Source: a bacterium D16-76
Lineage (GTDB): Bacteria > Bacillota > Clostridia > Oscillospirales > Acutalibacteraceae
Length of the DNA: 64,000 nt
Reading direction: 5' to 3'
Assembly (NCBI GenBank): GCA_009917445.1
Contig: QZEE01000009.1
Coordinates: 59,839 to 123,838 of the forward strand
Translations under genes and position numbers: made by a program
Notes under the pieces: generated by a model
What the model was told of the DNA's origin: nothing
Database searches by the model: none
Seen by the model: only the letters and a program-made list of their open reading frames with translations
Shown here: one piece after another, positions 9,027 through 17,321 of the stretch
Position numbering within the stretch: the stretch's first letter is position 1
Layout of the letters: the number at the start of each line of letters is the position of its first letter

Positions 9027-9852
9027 TGCAAAGGCCCCCGGCGCCATGGCCATTTCCGAAGCTGACTTCCACCGTCTGGTCAACTTCGTCAAGCAGAAGT
9101 ACGGCATAGACCTCCACGAGAAAAAGCAGCTCATCACCAGCCGTCTGGCTGGCACCGTGAAGGGCTTGGGCTTTAAGGATTTTACCGAATACGTGGACTA
9201 CCTGCTGAAAAGCGGCACCGGGGATGATATCAACAACCTTTTGTCCCGTCTTACCACCAACTATACCTATTTTATGCGCGAGGTGGAGTCTTTCGACTAT
9301 TTTACCGGCACCATCCTGCCTGAGCTGGTGCGGGCCCACCAGCGGGACAAGTCCCTCTCCATTTGGAGCGCGGGGTGCTCCTCTGGTGAAGAGCCTTACA
9401 ACATGACTATGTACATGATGGATTACCTGGGCCCCCAGTTTTCCCAGTGGGACACCCGGATTTTGGCCAGCGACCTTTCTTTGGAGGCGCTGAACAAGGC
9501 CAAGGCCGGCGTGTACCAGCTGCCCGACACCATCCCCCAGAAGTGGCGCAAGCAGTATTTTGTGCCGGTGCGGGAAAAGGCCGGGTCGTATACCGTTGCC
9601 CCTAGGGTAAAGGAGAATGTGCTTTTCAGGCAGTTTAATTTGATGGACCCCATCCAGTTCCGGCGTAAGTTCGACTTGATTTTTTGCCGCAATGTGATGA
9701 TCTATTTTGACCAGCCTACCAAGGATGCCTTGGTGCGGCGGTTTTACGATGCTACCGTACCCGGCGGGTACCTGGTTATCAGCAAGGCTGAGAACCTTTC
9801 CCCGGACACCCCCTACCATCGGGTGGCCACATCTATTTTCCGAAAAGTATAG
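9013..9852 (+). CDS. cheR: Chemoreceptor methyltransferase CheR
   Basis: A 279-residue S-adenosylmethionine-dependent methyltransferase that methylates glutamates of chemoreceptors for adaptation. The helical CheR-N domain spans about 12-75. The SAM-binding motif WSAGCSSGEEPYNM lies near residue 118, and FDLIFCRNVMIYFD near 218 is the family signature. The length is typical. Two starts are possible: ATG at 9013, overlapping cheW by 14 bases, or ATG at 9046, just before the conserved domain. Neither has a strong Shine-Dalgarno, so I keep the longer one. It works with CheB, encoded next. Confidence 0.95.
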   Translation: MASSNAKAPGAMAISEADFHRLVNFVKQKYGIDLHEKKQLITSRLAGTVKGLGFKDFTEYVDYLLKSGTGDDINNLLSRLTTNYTYFMREVESFDYFTGTILPELVRAHQRDKSLSIWSAGCSSGEEPYNMTMYMMDYLGPQFSQWDTRILASDLSLEALNKAKAGVYQLPDTIPQKWRKQYFVPVREKAGSYTVAPRVKENVLFRQFNLMDPIQFRRKFDLIFCRNVMIYFDQPTKDALVRRFYDATVPGGYLVISKAENLSPDTPYHRVATSIFRKV

Positions 9853-9959
9853 CCACAGGCGCAGCGCCCACAGCCCTGCCCGCCGCCGCGCGGGCCAGGG
9901 CAGGCGTGTTGCGCTTTTTGGTGTTTTATAAAGCCAGCAGAAAGTTAGGAGGTAGTAGG

Positions 9960-11006
9960 ATGAACATGGTGGGAAAGAAGATCCGTGTGCTGGTAGTGGA
10001 TGATTCCATCGTGGCCAGGAAGACCATTATCGACGGACTTAGCGCCGCCCCGAATATTGAGGTGGTGGGCTATGCTATAAATGCCATGGACGCACGGCGG
10101 AAAGTGGAGCAGCTGAACCCCGACGTGATGACCTGCGACGTACAGATGCCCGGCATGACGGGTATTGAGTTTTTGAAAAAGCTGCTGCCCGAACACCCCC
10201 TGCCCGTGGTGCTGGTGTCCTCTTTAAACCTTAAGGTGTTTGACGCCCTTCACGCCGGGGCCGTGGATTTTGTGCGCAAGCCCGACGGTGTAAAGAGCCG
10301 GGAGACCTTTGTGATGTCCCTGGTGCAGAAGGTGACGGTCGCCGCCCATGCCCGGGTGCGCCGCCCCCAGGCTGTAAAGGAGCCGGAGGTTGCTGTGACC
10401 CCTTTGGCCCAGCTGGCTGGGGCTGCGCCGTATATTATTGGCCTGGGGGCTTCTACGGGCGGCACAGAAGCTACTTTGGAGGTTATGAAGCGCTTGCCGG
10501 AGGATATCCCCGGCATGGTAATTGTACAGCACATGCCCCCGGGGTTTACCAAGATGTATGCCGAACGCTTGAACCGCCTGTGCCGCATGGAGGTGCGGGA
10601 GGCGGTCAACGGCGACCGGGTCCAGAAGGGTGTTGCTTTGGTGGCCCCGGCGGATTTGCAGTGCCGCATCAACCGCACCCCCGCGGGGGAGTATTATGTC
10701 AGCTGCACCCAGGGCGAGCGCGTTAGCGGCCACAGGCCCTCGGTAGACGCTTTGTTCCATTCTATGGCGGAAAATGTGCGCTGCAAGATGGTGGGGATTA
10801 TTATGACCGGCATGGGCGCCGATGGCGCCGCAGGCCTTTTGGCCATGCGCAAGCGCGGCGCCTACACCATCGGGCAGGACAAAGAGTCCTGCGTGGTTTA
10901 CGGCATGCCCGGTGTTGCCTATGAAAAAGGGGCTGTCTGCGAGCAGGCTTCTTGCGAGGCCATTGCCGGGGTACTGCTCCGTCGCCTGCGCATGGCCGGT
11001 GCGTGA
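9960..11006 (+). CDS. cheB: Chemotaxis response regulator/methylesterase CheB
   Basis: A 348-residue two-domain enzyme. The receiver domain (about 8-125) has the acidic pair in LVVDDS and phospho-acceptor Asp60 in CDVQMPG. The C-terminal methylesterase domain (about 160-345) has catalytic Ser165 in GASTGG, His near 191 in QHMPPGF and Asp near 284 in MTGMGADG. It removes methyl groups from (or deamidates) chemoreceptors when phosphorylated by CheA. I use the ATG at 9960 because TTAGGAGG lies just upstream; an in-frame start at 9906 would add 18 unconserved residues. It is the last che gene, followed by a repeat and a terminator. Confidence 0.96.
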   Translation: MNMVGKKIRVLVVDDSIVARKTIIDGLSAAPNIEVVGYAINAMDARRKVEQLNPDVMTCDVQMPGMTGIEFLKKLLPEHPLPVVLVSSLNLKVFDALHAGAVDFVRKPDGVKSRETFVMSLVQKVTVAAHARVRRPQAVKEPEVAVTPLAQLAGAAPYIIGLGASTGGTEATLEVMKRLPEDIPGMVIVQHMPPGFTKMYAERLNRLCRMEVREAVNGDRVQKGVALVAPADLQCRINRTPAGEYYVSCTQGERVSGHRPSVDALFHSMAENVRCKMVGIIMTGMGADGAAGLLAMRKRGAYTIGQDKESCVVYGMPGVAYEKGAVCEQASCEAIAGVLLRRLRMAGA

Positions 11007-11017
11007 GCCTCCGGCGG

Positions 11018-11085
11018 CCAAGGGCTCTGCCCTTGGAACCCGCCAGGGGGGCTTCCCCCCTGGACCCCACGCTTCGCTTCGTTTT
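11018..11085 (+). repeat. Chain-of-hairpins intergenic repeat, copy B
   Basis: Stem 1 is CCAAGGG/CCCTTGG (11018-11036), then spacer AACCCG, stem 2 CCAGGGGGG/CCCCCCTGG (11043-11063), and the tail ACCCCACGCTTCGCTTC. The stem sequences differ from copy A, but symmetry and connectors are kept. Confidence 0.8.
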
Positions 11086-11097
11086 GCCTTTTCTTTG

Positions 11098-11132
11098 CCC
11101 CCGCAAGCGGTATGGCTTGCCGGGGGTTTTTG
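11098..11132 (+). terminator. Rho-independent terminator after cheB
   Basis: The stem CCCCCGCAAGC / GCTTGCCGGGGG has a 6-base loop and is followed directly by TTTTTGTTTT. It closes the che cluster. Confidence 0.85.
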
Positions 11133-11212
11133 TTTTGCTTTCTTTCGCCCTGATATTTGCTTATGGAAAGGGGAAAAATAGGGCTGGCGGGAGATAATTG
11201 TTGGCCTGGGGC

Positions 11213-11239
11213 TTAATTTTTTGGGTCCCTATCCGATGA
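11213..11239 (+). promoter_or_regulatory. Putative sigma-28 (flagellar) promoter for flgM operon
   Basis: A TTAA -35-like box (11213-11216), 15-base spacer and TCCGATGA -10-like box (11232-11239), compared with the known consensus TAAA-N15-GCCGATAA. It lies 80 bases upstream of flgM, a gene class that sigma-28 usually transcribes. The match is partial, so this is a candidate. Confidence 0.5.
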
Positions 11240-11318
11240 ATTATATAGGAAGATACGAATTATCACGAGACGGCGCGGGCTTCCTAGGCCTCAGCCTTTT
11301 GAGAAAAGAGGGACAGTT

Positions 11319-11612
11319 ATGATCCAGTTTAACGGCATTGCCCCTGTAGGCGGTCCAGTTCGGGCTGGGCGGGCCAGGCCCGCTGCGGCGGCGCGGGTAA
11401 GTACCCCTGGCGGCAAGTATGACCAGGTGACCATCAGCGCCCATGAGAACGACCCCTTTATGATGGAGATGAAAAGCCGCATTGCCCAAGATGTGCGCAC
11501 CGCTACTACCACCGGGGAGATTACGGCTTTGCACGACCAGGTGCAGGCTGGCGAATACAAGATCGACGCCGGGAACATTGCCCGGAAAATGCTGCTTTTG
11601 GGGGAGGTTTGA
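11319..11612 (+). CDS. flgM: Anti-sigma-28 factor FlgM
   Basis: A 97-residue protein of typical FlgM size. The N-terminal half is disordered and basic. The C-terminal half carries the sigma-28-binding signature: helices followed by VQAGEYKIDAGNIARKML (about residues 74-91), matching the G-x-Y-x-(V/I)-D-x-x-x-(I/V)-A core. FlgM holds FliA/SigD inactive until the hook-basal body is complete and is then exported or inactivated. It is the first gene of a seven-gene operon and is followed after 3 bases by flgN. The ATG sits behind AAAGAGGGACAG. Confidence 0.9.
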   Translation: MIQFNGIAPVGGPVRAGRARPAAAARVSTPGGKYDQVTISAHENDPFMMEMKSRIAQDVRTATTTGEITALHDQVQAGEYKIDAGNIARKMLLLGEV

Positions 11613-11615
11613 CCT

Positions 11616-12068
11616 GTGAGCAAGCCCCATGGCGAGTTTTTGAAGCTGTTAGGTGAGCTGACCTCTACACTGGACCAGCTGGCCGGCATTGCGAAAAGGA
11701 AAATAGAGTGTACCAAGCAGGGGGATCTGGTGGAGTTGGACCAGTGCATGCGCCAGGAACAGGTGCATGCTTTAGCCTTGAAAACCCTGGAAAAAAGGCG
11801 GTTGGGGCTTTTGCAGGAAATGGGGCTGCAAGAGGTTCCCCTCAACCACCTTTTTGAGCATTACCCCGATGCCATGCGGCTGGAGGCTAAGGATGCCGTA
11901 GAGGCTTTGCTTACCCAGTTTACCCGGTACCAGAGCGCGGCCGACGCCGCCCATACCTTGATGGAGCGGGCTTTGCGGGACATTGAGAAGATGATGCCGG
12001 AAAACGCCCCGCCTCCCACAGAGCCCGGCGGCCCACCGCCCCGGATGAAAACGGACCTGCGGGCCTAA
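11616..12068 (+). CDS. flgN: Flagellar export chaperone FlgN
   Basis: A 150-residue, largely coiled-coil protein with a Pro-rich tail (residues 133-150). Position between flgM and flgK and the helical heptad pattern (LGELTSTLDQLAGIAKRKI...) fit FlgN, the cytoplasmic chaperone that delivers FlgK and FlgL to the export gate. The start is a GTG at 11616 behind GGGGAGG; no ATG fits better. Sequence conservation in this family is low, so the call leans on the operon order, which is the standard Firmicutes order. Confidence 0.83.
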   Translation: MSKPHGEFLKLLGELTSTLDQLAGIAKRKIECTKQGDLVELDQCMRQEQVHALALKTLEKRRLGLLQEMGLQEVPLNHLFEHYPDAMRLEAKDAVEALLTQFTRYQSAADAAHTLMERALRDIEKMMPENAPPPTEPGGPPPRMKTDLRA

Positions 12069-12101
12069 GCCCGCCCATTATACCAAGGAGGAATAACGAC
12101 C

Positions 12102-14303
12102 ATGAGCAATGTATCGACTTTCGGCGGGTTTTCTACCGCCCGCTTGGGCATATACGCTTCCCAGAAAGCCTTAGAGGTAGTGGGGAATAACATCTCCAAC
12201 ATCAATACCCCGAACTATACCCGGCAGGTCTTGCAGCAGAAGGCCCTGCATGTGGGCGGGGTTGACCATTACACCATTACCAACGACATCCGCGTGGGCG
12301 CGGGCGCTTTGTGCACCGGCGTCAGCCAGCTGCGGGACCCTTATCTGGACATCCGCTACCGCAACGAGTATTCAAACGTTGGCGCTATGGACGCTAAGTT
12401 GGCCGGTTTAGAGCAGCTGGCCGCCATCTTTGACGAGGTGGGCAAGGGCACGGAGAAAGACGGCGTTTTGGAGCTGGCTTTTAAAGAGTTTTTCGACAAA
12501 TTGCAGTCTAACAACACCGAGGGCGCCAGCCGCGACACCTATAACAACATTGTGCGCAACAGCGCCGAAAGCCTGGTGCGCTGGTTCAGGGACTATAGCG
12601 GCCAGCTGGAAACCTTGAAAAAGAACCACGAGGCCGCTTTCCGCCAGGATATAAAGCGGGTAAACACCGTGCTTACCGGCATACGGGATTTGAGCGAACA
12701 GATCCGCAAGGAGAACATACACGGCGGCGACGCCCTGGAATTGAAGGACGAACGCAACGCCCTGATCGATGAGCTCTCTGGCTACATGCGCATACATGTT
12801 ACCTACTCCGAGGAAGACATTGGCGCGGGCATGACCGTGGAAAATCTCAAAATCGAGATGGCCGACAAGACCAGCGTCTTTGGCGGTATTACCCTGATTG
12901 ATGGTATTTATGGGGCGCAGCTTTCTATCCAGAAAGAACTGATACAGAAAACGAATGCTGACGATAAGCCTCTTTGGAAATACAAAGATGGAACTGCCGG
13001 CGAGTTGACAAAGGATGATATGGACGCGCTGATAACAGCTGGAGCTGGCGGCGTAACGGCAGATGACTTTGAGCCTATTATGATTGAAAATCCGGATGAC
13101 TCGGACGACCCCATGTTCCGCCTGCAATCCTCGGTATTGCGGGACCGCCACGGCAACATTAAGCCCGGCGAAGAGCGGCGCTTTGACAAGGCTGTGGCCG
13201 ACCCTACTTTGGACGTGGAAAAATATGAGGGCGAAGACGGCGAGATGTACTTGAAGATTGGCGACAACTTCATGTATGGCTCCTTGCAGTCTACCCGGGA
13301 GATTTTGACCGAGGCCGGTGAATACTCTACCGTTAACGACGTGGCTATTGACCCCGACTGCACCACCAAGCGCGGCATCCCCTTCTATGAAAAAGCCCTG
13401 GACCACCTGGCCAACGTCTTTGCCAAGTGGTTTAACGATGCTAATACTATGGATATGAGTCCTACTACGAATCCTAACGTTTATTGGCATACGGTAACGG
13501 ACTCCAAAACGGACAATACTTTGGGTGCTGGTGTTGAGCATTTCCAATTCTATGATGGCGACCCAGAGGGTACGCCTCCTGCTAACCCAACCGGCGGCGA
13601 ATATTGGGCCTTAACAACAACCGATGCCGATGGGAAATCCACAACAAAATACTATCTTTCTGACCCCACAGGCCTAAGTGGAAAGCCCTTAACCGATATT
13701 GAAATGGGGCCTGCAGAAATAGCGGCCCTGCAAGAGAAGTGTGTTGTAAAAGACCAGGCGACGATTGACGACATGCGCGCGGGCGTACTGTTCAGCAACG
13801 GCGGCGATGGCGATGACCCCGAGGGCATTACCGCGAAAAACCTTTCTATCTCCAAAAGCTGGTCTACGGACCAGGTGCAGATTTTGCGCACCAAGGACCC
13901 GGAGAAATTTAAAAACGAAAGCACCGCCAGCGACAACCTGAACCACTTTGTGGCTATTATGGATAAGACCTTTGACTTTATGCCCGGCGACATTATCACA
14001 GACCCCCCTGCTGCGGACGGCGACAAGGCGTACTTCCAGGGCACGTTCTTTGGCATGCTGACAAAGGTAAACAGCACCCTGGGCACCGACCAAAAGGCCA
14101 CGCAGGAGGCACTGGAGAATTACAGCATTGCCCAAGAGGATTTGTATTTGGCGCGCGAGGGCGTTTCGGGCGTGGATTTGAACGATGAGACGGCGAACAT
14201 GATGCAGTTCCAGAAATCGTACACAGCGGCCTGCCGCCTGCTGACTACCATTGATGAGATGCTGGAACGGCTTATTGCCAACACCGGTATTGTGGGCCGG
14301 TAA
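12102..14303 (+). CDS. flgK: Hook-filament junction protein FlgK (HAP1)
   Basis: A 733-residue hook-associated protein exported through the flagellar type III apparatus. The N-terminus has the rod/hook signature (ALEVVGNNISNINTPNYTRQ, about 24-43). The C-terminus has the matching coiled-coil (ETANMMQFQKSYTAACRLL, about 699-717) that polymerises in the filament core. It is longer than most FlgK (450-650) because the middle is expanded. Two internal tracts (about 12950-13110 and 13430-13745) are visibly more AT-rich and Asp/Asn/Thr-rich than the flanks, consistent with a fast-evolving surface-exposed domain. The ATG follows AAGGAGGAATAACGACC. Confidence 0.95.
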   Translation: MSNVSTFGGFSTARLGIYASQKALEVVGNNISNINTPNYTRQVLQQKALHVGGVDHYTITNDIRVGAGALCTGVSQLRDPYLDIRYRNEYSNVGAMDAKLAGLEQLAAIFDEVGKGTEKDGVLELAFKEFFDKLQSNNTEGASRDTYNNIVRNSAESLVRWFRDYSGQLETLKKNHEAAFRQDIKRVNTVLTGIRDLSEQIRKENIHGGDALELKDERNALIDELSGYMRIHVTYSEEDIGAGMTVENLKIEMADKTSVFGGITLIDGIYGAQLSIQKELIQKTNADDKPLWKYKDGTAGELTKDDMDALITAGAGGVTADDFEPIMIENPDDSDDPMFRLQSSVLRDRHGNIKPGEERRFDKAVADPTLDVEKYEGEDGEMYLKIGDNFMYGSLQSTREILTEAGEYSTVNDVAIDPDCTTKRGIPFYEKALDHLANVFAKWFNDANTMDMSPTTNPNVYWHTVTDSKTDNTLGAGVEHFQFYDGDPEGTPPANPTGGEYWALTTTDADGKSTTKYYLSDPTGLSGKPLTDIEMGPAEIAALQEKCVVKDQATIDDMRAGVLFSNGGDGDDPEGITAKNLSISKSWSTDQVQILRTKDPEKFKNESTASDNLNHFVAIMDKTFDFMPGDIITDPPAADGDKAYFQGTFFGMLTKVNSTLGTDQKATQEALENYSIAQEDLYLAREGVSGVDLNDETANMMQFQKSYTAACRLLTTIDEMLERLIANTGIVGR

Positions 14304-14338
14304 TTAGGAACAGATAATTTAAAGAGAGGTGTTTTCTT

Positions 14339-15832
14339 ATGGTACGCCGCGTAACGACTAACGGCACGATGTATAGCTATAAATCTACTTTGCAGCGCAC
14401 ATACCGGGGGCTTAACCAGGCCAGCAACCGGGTTATTAGCAACCGCCAGTTTAACTCTTACTGCGAAGACCCCGCCGCGGCCAGCAAGGCTTTCCAGCTG
14501 CGCCGGGCCCGGTGGAACACCGAGTCCCAGATGAAGAGCAACGACCGGGTTTCCGGTAAGTTCAGCCAGGGCTGGGACGCTTTGGAGAAGGTATACAACA
14601 ACCTGGGCAACGAGCTGGGCAGCTTCTCGACCCTGCGCGGCTCTTCGGACTCTACGGCTTCGGGGCGTAAGGCCCTGGGGCAGTCGCTGATTGCTACGGC
14701 GGAGTCTATTGTGTTCACCATGAACAGCAAATATGCGGATGAGTATATTTTTGCCGGCGCGGACGGCATGAACGCCCCTTTTGCCTGGGATAAGGACGGC
14801 GATTTGACTTTCCGGGGCATTAAGGTTGATTTGGATCCTGCGGACCCGCAGTTTGACGCTGTAAAGGCTGTTTATGAGACGGGGAAGCTTGACCAGGCTC
14901 AAATAACCACAGCCCCCGGCCAAATCGATATTGGTAGGTATGTTGTCACTACAACTGCTACAGATTTTAAAGGCCAGCTGCAGGCATTTGCTGACGATTA
15001 TAACAAAAACCCGGCCCTCCCGTGTAAGGATTGGGAAGCGAAGGTCAACAGCAATGGCGATGGTATTATATTTACCGCTAGAAATGCTGGCGAGGTAGGA
15101 GGGGCTACGGCCGGTGCCCCGGCTAATCCTCCTTTAGACGCGGCCGTAAAGGTTACGACAGCTGGCAAGGACGAGGACGTGGAAGGCCGCAAGGCCGCCC
15201 AAGAGGCAAACGACGCCATGCAGAAGATGCTGCGCGAGACTACCTTTGTCGATTTGGGCATGGGCTTTGAAGAGGGCGAGGACGGGAAAATTAAGCCGGA
15301 CACGGCTTTTAACTCGGCCTTGTGCGGGTTGAAATACCTGGGGGGCAGCGACGACCAGGTTATGGCTGGCAAGGTCTACGGCGGCTACGGCAAGGATAAG
15401 GACGGCGACCCGCTGAACTTTATCAGCCTGATTAAAAAGACCGGCGAGCTGCTGTACAACTGCGACCAGGATACAGGCTCTTGGGGTGACGATGACAAAG
15501 CCCCCGCCTGGGGCACCACCGACGCGGACGGCAACGTTACGGAGTTTGAAAGCACCCGCACCATTGACCGCCTGCTGGGAAAGCTGCAGACGGCTTTGGG
15601 CAAGGTTAGCGTTACCCACGTGGATTTGGACACGGACGTGGCTTTCTTGAAGAGCAACAAGGACCGTTTGAAGGAATTGGACACCACCTTGAATGACCAG
15701 ATCGTGGGCACCGAGGATTTGGACCCTGCTGAGGCCATTACCTCTTTGATGTGGGCCCAGTATTCTTATAACGCCGCTTTGAAGATCGGCAATGGGATTT
15801 TGTCCCAATCTTTACTTGACTATTTGAGTTAA
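14339..15832 (+). CDS. flgL: Hook-filament junction protein FlgL (HAP3)
   Basis: A 497-residue flagellin-related junction protein that sits between FlgK and the filament. The conserved N-terminal helix (RVTTNGTMYSYKSTLQ, then QASNRVISNRQFNSYCEDPAAAS) and the C-terminal flagellin-like helix (AEAITSLMWAQYSYNAALKI) frame a long central domain. The usual length is about 300 residues, so roughly 200 residues are extra, in the middle. The part at about 14890-15150 is again more AT-rich than its surroundings. It is 35 bases after flgK with an AGAGAGGTG ribosome site. Confidence 0.93.
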   Translation: MVRRVTTNGTMYSYKSTLQRTYRGLNQASNRVISNRQFNSYCEDPAAASKAFQLRRARWNTESQMKSNDRVSGKFSQGWDALEKVYNNLGNELGSFSTLRGSSDSTASGRKALGQSLIATAESIVFTMNSKYADEYIFAGADGMNAPFAWDKDGDLTFRGIKVDLDPADPQFDAVKAVYETGKLDQAQITTAPGQIDIGRYVVTTTATDFKGQLQAFADDYNKNPALPCKDWEAKVNSNGDGIIFTARNAGEVGGATAGAPANPPLDAAVKVTTAGKDEDVEGRKAAQEANDAMQKMLRETTFVDLGMGFEEGEDGKIKPDTAFNSALCGLKYLGGSDDQVMAGKVYGGYGKDKDGDPLNFISLIKKTGELLYNCDQDTGSWGDDDKAPAWGTTDADGNVTEFESTRTIDRLLGKLQTALGKVSVTHVDLDTDVAFLKSNKDRLKELDTTLNDQIVGTEDLDPAEAITSLMWAQYSYNAALKIGNGILSQSLLDYLS

Positions 15833-15880
15833 GTAGTTTATCCTATAGATAAGGAGATTTGAGGAAGGGAGCCATGCACT

Positions 15881-16504
15881 ATGATGGGACCATTGATTGA
15901 AATACAAACCGTACCCATTCAAATTGAAATGCGTACAAAAAACGCCAAGCTGGTATACGACAATGCCAGTGCCGAGGTGGAAATCAGCCGGGATAAAGGT
16001 GGGCTGAATATCAAAAGCCGGCCCATCAAGGTAAAAATGGACTCCTTTGAGGCACAGAGTTCTATCCGTCCGACTGCCCCCCAGAGCATTGAGCAGGCTG
16101 CCCAAAAGGGCAAGCAATCGGTGTATGAGGCTACGGCTACCTACGCCCAGCGGGGCCAGCTGTGCTTAAACGCTAAGTTGGGGCAGGAACTGATTACCCA
16201 GTTTGCTGCCGAGGACTTTGACAAGACCATGATTGCCGGGGATCCCAACAATTTCGGGTTGGATTTCATCCCCAAGGGCGGGGTGAACTTGGAATGGGAA
16301 GACGGCACCATGCAGATCCGCTATGAGATGGATAAGCTGAATTTTGACTGGAAGACCGGCGGCGTGGGCTTTGAGTTTGAGCCTGGGGACATTGAAATCT
16401 CTGTGGTGCAGCGGCCTGAGGTGATTATCAAGTATGTGGGCGGCCCCATGTACGTGCCGCCTTCGGCAGACCCCAACTATGAGCCCATTGACGTGCAGGC
16501 GTAA
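15881..16504 (+). CDS. DUF6470 (YviE-type) protein of the flagellar operon
   Basis: A 207-residue protein with no signal peptide or membrane segment. It is recognised mainly by N-terminal features (IEIQTVPIQIEMRTKNA, the NAKLVYDNASAEVEI motif) and by its fixed place between flgL and fliW, where B. subtilis has yviE. Repeated ID/ET-rich beta-strand patterns run through it, and the C-terminus ends in a VQRPEVIIKYVGGPMYVPP segment. Its biochemical role is unknown; conservation in this operon argues for flagellar assembly or regulation. The start follows AAGGGAGCC. Confidence 0.82.
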   Translation: MMGPLIEIQTVPIQIEMRTKNAKLVYDNASAEVEISRDKGGLNIKSRPIKVKMDSFEAQSSIRPTAPQSIEQAAQKGKQSVYEATATYAQRGQLCLNAKLGQELITQFAAEDFDKTMIAGDPNNFGLDFIPKGGVNLEWEDGTMQIRYEMDKLNFDWKTGGVGFEFEPGDIEISVVQRPEVIIKYVGGPMYVPPSADPNYEPIDVQA

Positions 16505-16516
16505 CGAGGTAGAGCC

Positions 16517-16984
16517 GTGAAGCTTTTGACCAAGTATTTTGGAGAAATTGATTTTGAGAAAGAGGACGTTTTGTCCTTTCCCAAGGGCTTGTTTGCTTTT
16601 GAAGAGGAGAAGGGGTTTTTGCTGTTGCCTTTTTCTGGCAGCAGCGGCACCCTGCTTTGCCTGCAGAGCGTGGCTACGCCTCAGCTGGCTTTTGTGTGCA
16701 TAGACCCGTTTTCCTTTAACGGCGGCTATGCCCCGGCCTTGCAGCCGGAGGAGTTGAAGGCCCTGGGCGCGGCTGACAGCCAGGATTTGCGCTATTACGT
16801 GCTGTGCGTGGTGAAAAGCCCGGTATCCAGCAGCACGGTAAACCTGAAATGCCCTATTGTCATCCATGACGGGAACCGGGTGGGCATGCAGGTGATTTTA
16901 GAGGACGGCGGCTATGGCATGCGCCACCTGCTTTCGGAGTTCGGGGAAGGAGGCGGGGAAAATGCTGATTCTGCGCAGGCGTGA
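16517..16984 (+). CDS. fliW: Flagellar assembly factor FliW
   Basis: A 155-residue regulator that binds flagellin and allosterically antagonises CsrA, coupling flagellin synthesis to assembly. Family features: FGEIDFEKEDVLSFPKGLFAFEEEKGFLLLP at the N-terminus (conserved F-x-x-G-(L/I)-x-(A/G)-F-E) and NLKCPIVI near residue 115. The start is GTG at 16517, 12 bases after the DUF6470 stop. The 3' end overlaps csrA by 23 bases, so both partners of the FliW-CsrA switch are translated together. Confidence 0.95.
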   Translation: MKLLTKYFGEIDFEKEDVLSFPKGLFAFEEEKGFLLLPFSGSSGTLLCLQSVATPQLAFVCIDPFSFNGGYAPALQPEELKALGAADSQDLRYYVLCVVKSPVSSSTVNLKCPIVIHDGNRVGMQVILEDGGYGMRHLLSEFGEGGGENADSAQA

Positions 16985-17210
16985 AGGGGAGTCCTTCCGC
17001 ATTGGCGAAGACATCACGATTACCGTGCTGTCCACAAAGGACAGCGAAACCCAGATTGCCATCGACGCCCCAAAGGAAGTACCGGTGCTGCGCAGCGAGC
17101 TTTTCAGCGCCATGGTGGAAAACCGGGATGCCGCAGAGGAACAGTCCCAGCCGCAAGAGTTATTGGCTATGCTTAACGAGCTGCAGCATAAAGCCCCAGA
17201 GGGGCCGTGA
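16962..17210 (+). CDS. csrA: Carbon storage regulator CsrA
   Basis: An 82-residue RNA-binding translational repressor. The N-terminal strand LILRRREGESFRIG and the DAPKEVPVLRSEL motif (residues 36-48) are diagnostic of the GGA-binding dimer. In Gram-positives CsrA represses flagellin (hag) translation and is sequestered by FliW. I place the start at ATG 16962, behind GGAAGGAGGCGGGG; an in-frame upstream start at 16914 would add 16 non-homologous residues. The last ~25 residues extend past the core. It ends the flagellar operon at a terminator. Confidence 0.96.
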   Translation: MLILRRREGESFRIGEDITITVLSTKDSETQIAIDAPKEVPVLRSELFSAMVENRDAAEEQSQPQELLAMLNELQHKAPEGP

Positions 17211-17217
17211 AGTGTAT

Positions 17218-17251
17218 AAAAAAGCCCAAGGGTTTGCCTTTGGGCTTTTTT
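17218..17251 (+). terminator. Terminator after csrA
   Basis: AAAAAGCCCAAGG / CCTTTGGGCTTTTTT stem-loop, 8 bases past the csrA stop, with a T-run on the plus strand. Confidence 0.88.
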
Positions 17252-17262
17252 GATTGGGCGGA

Positions 17263-17305
17263 CAGAAAAAACGCATACCGGGCATCGGGAAGCCGGTATG
17301 CGTTT
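17263..17305 (-). terminator. Terminator for the minus-strand P-loop NTPase gene
   Basis: AAACGCATACCGG / CCGGTATGCGTTT stem read on the minus strand, followed by TTTTTTC. It is convergent with the csrA terminator. Confidence 0.85.
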
Positions 17306-17321
17306 CCTTTTGTTAAGGCTT

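Noticed and set aside
12408..13547. 379-codon minus-strand frame
   Set aside because: It is antisense to flgK; no ribosome site or conserved motif.
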